A stretch of DNA of 64,000 nucleotides from Girardinichthys multiradiatus (lineage: Eukaryota; Chordata; Actinopteri; Cyprinodontiformes; Goodeidae), in the NCBI RefSeq assembly GCF_021462225.1, contig NC_061816.1, positions 13,541,390 through 13,605,389 on the forward strand, in the 5' to 3' direction. Both the position numbers and the translations under genes were made by a program. Positions within the stretch are counted from its first letter, which is position 1. Every line of letters starts with the position of its first letter. This document shows, piece by piece, positions 60,834 through 64,000 of the stretch. The notes under the pieces are model-generated. The model had not been told where the DNA came from and did not search any database. It saw nothing but the letters and a program-made list of their open reading frames with translations.

Positions 60834-60991
60834 AATCAATCAATCAATCATGTATTTATAAAGCCCTTTACACAGCCAGTTGAGGCAACCAAAGTGATTT
60901 TCAAATCAAAACTGTGAAAAAAAAAAAAAACATACGGAGGTTAACAAAACAAGAGATAACATAAGCACAGGTAAAGGATTGAAATCAGGAA
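60834..60991 (-). mobile_element. L2-like LINE (minus), 3' end part
   Basis: On the minus strand the 3' UTR end reads AAATCACTTTGGTTGCC, then TTTATAAATACATGATTGATTG and an (ATTG)n tail (complement of 60834-60850). This is the usual terminal pattern of a widespread teleost LINE. The rest of the same LINE continues at 62885, after a 1.9-kb insertion. Confidence 0.72.
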
Positions 60992-61138
60992 CTGTCATGG
61001 AAAGCTGGGGTTGTGTTGGACCCATGTGCACAACAGAGCTGATGAGCATAATGGTGACACCATACATAATGGTTTTATTAAAGAATCTTAAACCCGAATT
61101 TACAAAGAGCCAGTGATGAGCAACAGACAGGTAACATA

Positions 61139-62407
61139 CAGGGGTTGGACAATGCAACTGAAACACCTGGTTTTAGACCACAATAATTTATTAGTATGGT
61201 GTAGGGCCTCCTTTTGTGGCCAATACAGCGTCAATTCGTCTTGGGAATGACATATACAAGTCCTGCACTGTGGTCAGAGGGATTTTAAGCCATTCTTCTT
61301 GCAGGATAGTGGCCAGGTCACTACGTGATACGGTGGAGGAAAACATTTCCTGACTCGCTCCTCCAAAACACCCCAAAGTGGCTCAATAATATTTAGATCT
61401 GGTGACTGTGCAGGCCATGGGAGATGTTCAACTTCACTTTCATGTTCATCAAACCAATCTTTCACCAGTCTTGCTGTGTGTATTGGTGCATTGTCATCCT
61501 GATACACGGCACCGCCTTCAGGATACAATGTTTGAACCATTGGATGCACATTGTCCTCAAGAGTGGTTCGGTAGTCCTTGGCAGTGACGCGCCCATCTAG
61601 AACAAGTATTGGGCCAAGGGAATGCCATGATATGGCAGCCCAAACCATCACTGATCCACCCTCATGCTTCACTCTGGGCATGCAACAGTCTGGGTGGTAC
61701 GCTTCTTTGGGGCTTCTCCACACCGTAACTCTCCCAGATGTGGGGAAAACAGTAAAGGTGGACTCATCAGAGAACAATACATGTTTCACATTGTCCACAG
61801 CCCAAGATTTGCGCTCCTTGCACCATTGAAACCGACGTTTGGCATTGGCATGAGTGACCAAAGATTTGGCTATAGCAGCCCGGCTGTGTATATTGACCCT
61901 GTGGAGCTCCCGACGGACAGTTCTGGTGGAAACAGGAGAGTTGAGGTGCACATTTAATTCTGCCGTGATTTCGGCAGCCGTGGTTTTATGTTTTTTGGAT
62001 ACGCTTCGGGTCAGCACCCGAACATCCCTTTCAGACAGCTTCCTCTTGCATCCACAGTTAATCCTGTTGGATGTGGTTCGTCCTTCTTGGTGGTATGCTG
62101 ACATTACCCTGGATACCGTGGCTCTTGATACATCACAAAGACTTGCTGTCTTGGTCACAGATGCGCCAGCTAGACGTGCACCAACAATTTGTCCTCTTTT
62201 TAACTCTGGCATGTCACCCATAATGTTGTGTGCATTTCAATATTTTGAGCAAAACTGTGCTCTTACCCTGCTAATTGAACCTTCACACTCTGCTCTTACT
62301 GGTGCAATGTGCAATCAATGAAGACTGGTTACCAGGCTGGTCCAATTTAGCCATGAAACCTCCCATACTAAAATGACAGGTGTTTCAGTTTCATTGTCCA
62401 ACCCCTG
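61139..62407 (-). mobile_element. Tc1/mariner element, DD36E (Incomer-like) group, near-complete
   Basis: 1269 bp with TA on each side (61137-61138, 62408-62409). The terminal inverted repeats are 30 bp and start CAGGGGTTGGACAATG, with a single mismatch between ends. It encodes one minus-strand transposase. The 36-residue spacing between the second Asp and the Glu fits the DD36E group described as Incomer in animals. A one-base deletion breaks the gene near its 3' end. It is inserted in the non-autonomous element at 60992-62884. Confidence 0.92.
61191..62221 (-). pseudogene. DD36E transposase with a single 1-bp frameshift
   Basis: From the Met at 62219-62221, HTH motifs cover residues about 8-50 (KTASLCDVSRATVSRVM) and 60-115 (TAAEITAELN...TVRREL). 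Catalytic residues are D152 (FSDEST), D243 (YQDDNAPIH) and E280 (NIIEPLWG), with 36 residues between the last two, so all three are present. The frame is lost after CFPPP because one T is missing near 61331-61332 compared with the sister copy at 42644-43628. It then ends after 315 aa with 12 off-frame residues. The remaining C-terminus (SRSDLATILQEEW to LATKGGPTPY) continues in another phase to 61191. The full product would be about 343 aa, normal for the group. Confidence 0.92.
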
Positions 62408-62884
62408 TAGATCCGGGCAGGAAAAACACACTGGCAAACTGACGGGTGACAAGCAGGGTATTTATCAGGAGGCACTGGTGGCAAACAATGAAAAACAGTG
62501 GGTTTAAATACTGAGGGGAGTGGAGTGGAGTATGGATCAATGAACTGAGGAGGCTAATCAGGGAGAGAATCAGAGGCAGCTGGTGGAAGGGAGACTGAGG
62601 AATACTGAGGGAGAGTGACTAATTAACACAGATGAGCAGGGAGTGCAGGGAGGTAAGAGAAAACATCTAAATGAACTGAAGCAAATTAACAATGAGATTA
62701 ACTAAAGAACATTAACAAGAGGAACCAAGACTATAAGGAAATATAAACTAACTCATCTAACCAGGGAAGTAACAAACCTCTAAACACACTGAATCTAATG
62801 AACTGAAATAAAGCAAGTGCAGAACATGGCAGTGAGGAGAAGTAAACAGAACTCAAAACCCCAAACACAGGCAGGTCATGACAG

Positions 62885-63760
62885 GAATAGAATGTCACAG
62901 TGCTACTTGCTAAAAAAAGCCAGCCTGAATAAATGAGTTGAGATTTTATTTAAAAAGACTTAGATCAGAGGTGGAGCATAGATCCAGAAGGAGCCAGTTC
63001 CAGAGTCTGGGTGCTGCTACTGAGACAGCCCGATTACCCCAGCGTTTTGACCTGGTCCATGATATGTCTCATAAAAACTGATTCAAAGACCTGCCAGGCA
63101 TGCAAAACTTAGTAATTCAGACAAATAAGGGGGGACCAGGCCATTGAGTTTTAAAAACAAAGAATAAAACTTTAAAAGCTATCCCAAAGCCTGCAGGAAG
63201 TCAGGGTAAGTAGGATAGAAAGGGTTATATGTTCATGTTTTGATATGTCAGTGTGAAGATGAGCAGCTGCATTTTGGAAAAGCTGATAGACATCGATGGA
63301 TGACAGTCGTAAATAACGGGCACTGAAATAAACATTTAGATTTGGAACATTTACATTTAGAAAAGGTTTAACTTTGGCCAGTAGATGAAAATGATAAAAG
63401 CTTGATTTTAATTTGCTTATGTAATGTCAAATCTTTTACTCCTTTTTAACAGAACTGTTTAATTTATAAAAGTCAGACAACTGACATTAATGATGGCATT
63501 GTCACCAAATGTCATTTAAAAGTACAAAAAATTGTTTGAGCCATTGTTTGACAATAGTGATGCAGTTAAGGAGGGAGTGACAAATATTACTGTGACCTGG
63601 CTTCAATGATAGGTAAATCTGTAAATCATGAACATAATGCCAGTTATAACTGATCCAAGAGACAGCATATAAAGAAAAAAAAAGAACAGGGCCAAGAATG
63701 GAGCCTTGTGGCACCCCACAGGAGAGGACTAGTGAAAGAGGAGGTGTTGTTGATTATTAC
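62885..63760 (-). pseudogene. L2-like LINE (minus), RT and C-terminal relic
   Basis: Read on the minus strand. PQGSILGPVLFFSLY (complement of about 63670-63714) is RT motif B. The following VHDLQIYLSLKPGHSN stands where (F/Y)ADDLQIYL is expected, so the catalytic Asp pair is damaged. KQWLKQFFVLLND follows. Further down are the post-RT region (LNGLVPPYLSELL, complement of about 63120-63160) and ISTHLFRLAF near 62920-62950. Stops and indels are frequent. It continues as the 3' end at 60834-60991 across the inserted element. Confidence 0.75.
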
Positions 63761-64000
63761 AGAGAAACCTGTGTCAGATTGGAGGGTAACCATTGTAGAG
63801 CTGGGCCACAGATACCAACATAGTGGTCTTTACTAGTGTTTGTCAAGCATCTTTTAATTTTTAATCATTATTATTGAATACAATTTATAATAATAAAACA
63901 CAATCTCTGGGAGGGAGTTGCATAAATGTTCCCTCTACTTCAAACAGAAGCTGCTGTCATATGATGATTTGATCCAGTTCCATCTGTTGAACCTCCAAGG
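63761..64000. other. Window end, no gene recognised
   Basis: The first 70 bp may still be LINE relic (CCATTGTAGAGCTGGGCCACAG near 63791-63812 is antisense-like). The rest is AT-rich with no recognisable feature. Confidence 0.45.

Larger units (their letters stand above)
60992..62884 (-). mobile_element. Non-autonomous element interrupted by a DD36E transposon
   Basis: The ends read CTGTCATGG on the left and the reverse complement CTGTCATGACC on the right, flanked by GAA (60989-60991 and 62885-62887), a possible 3-bp target duplication. Without the inner DD36E element it is about 620 bp. On the minus strand it is T-rich, carries a TTTAATAAAACC signal-like stretch (complement of 61072-61083), and ends GGGTCCAACACAACCCC..CATGACAG. 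The block order resembles the repeat at 53340-53938. No coding capacity, class unknown. Confidence 0.55.

Overview
This window looks like repeat-rich, gene-poor chromosomal DNA from a teleost fish, probably a percomorph. The evidence is an AT-rich background with long homopolymers and the typical teleost transposon mix: several Tc1/mariner lineages, L2/CR1-like LINEs with CTGATT or ATTG tails, an RTE/Rex3-like LINE end, tRNA-derived SINEs, and long inverted-repeat MITEs. I recognise no host protein-coding exon, tRNA or rRNA gene, CRISPR array or bacterial-type operon. The only long open frames are transposase or reverse transcriptase. The window is probably intergenic desert or a very long intron. 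All identifications were made by eye.

Layout. 1-7.7 kb: right end of a Tc1 element (1-182), a complete related Tc1 copy with an intact 334-aa DD34E transposase (3698-5303), an L2-like LINE 3' end (6380-7225), a Tc1 relic and a SINE relic. 8.6-10.6 kb: two different Tc1 relics back to back, the second fused to a 5'-truncated RTE/Rex3-like LINE. 14-21 kb: SINE, Tc1 and LINE relics in unique DNA. 25.1-27 kb: a Tc1-like element inserted into an older Tc1 transposase, then a hAT-like terminus and an (AT)n array. 28.8-31.2 kb: an L2-like LINE with a 664-aa reverse-transcriptase frame. 31.9-32.1 kb: a small MITE. 35.7-36.7 kb: an odd GC-rich segment bracketed by poly(A). 38-39.5 kb: a decayed 1.5-kb Tc1. 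41.1-45.5 kb: a P2X7-like ORF fragment, an internally deleted DD36E element, a perfect hairpin and a 0.7-kb long-inverted-repeat MITE. 45.5-47.1 kb: a second Tc1 copy whose open transposase has lost its first catalytic Asp. 47.1-50.8 kb: Tc1 relics, a hidden reverse-transcriptase relic and a SINE with perfect 9-bp target duplications. 53.3-57.6 kb: a GT-rich repeat and two adjacent L2-like LINE copies. 60.8-63.8 kb: a nest of three elements (LINE, then a 1.9-kb non-autonomous element, then a DD36E Tc1/mariner element).

How they relate. The autonomous elements here (Tc1, DD36E, LINE) are the kind that mobilise the non-autonomous ones. Only the 3698-5303 Tc1 copy still shows an uninterrupted transposase, a complete DDE triad and both termini. 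The unique stretches between repeats include several compositionally balanced blocks that could be conserved non-coding elements; this is inference and needs cross-species alignment.
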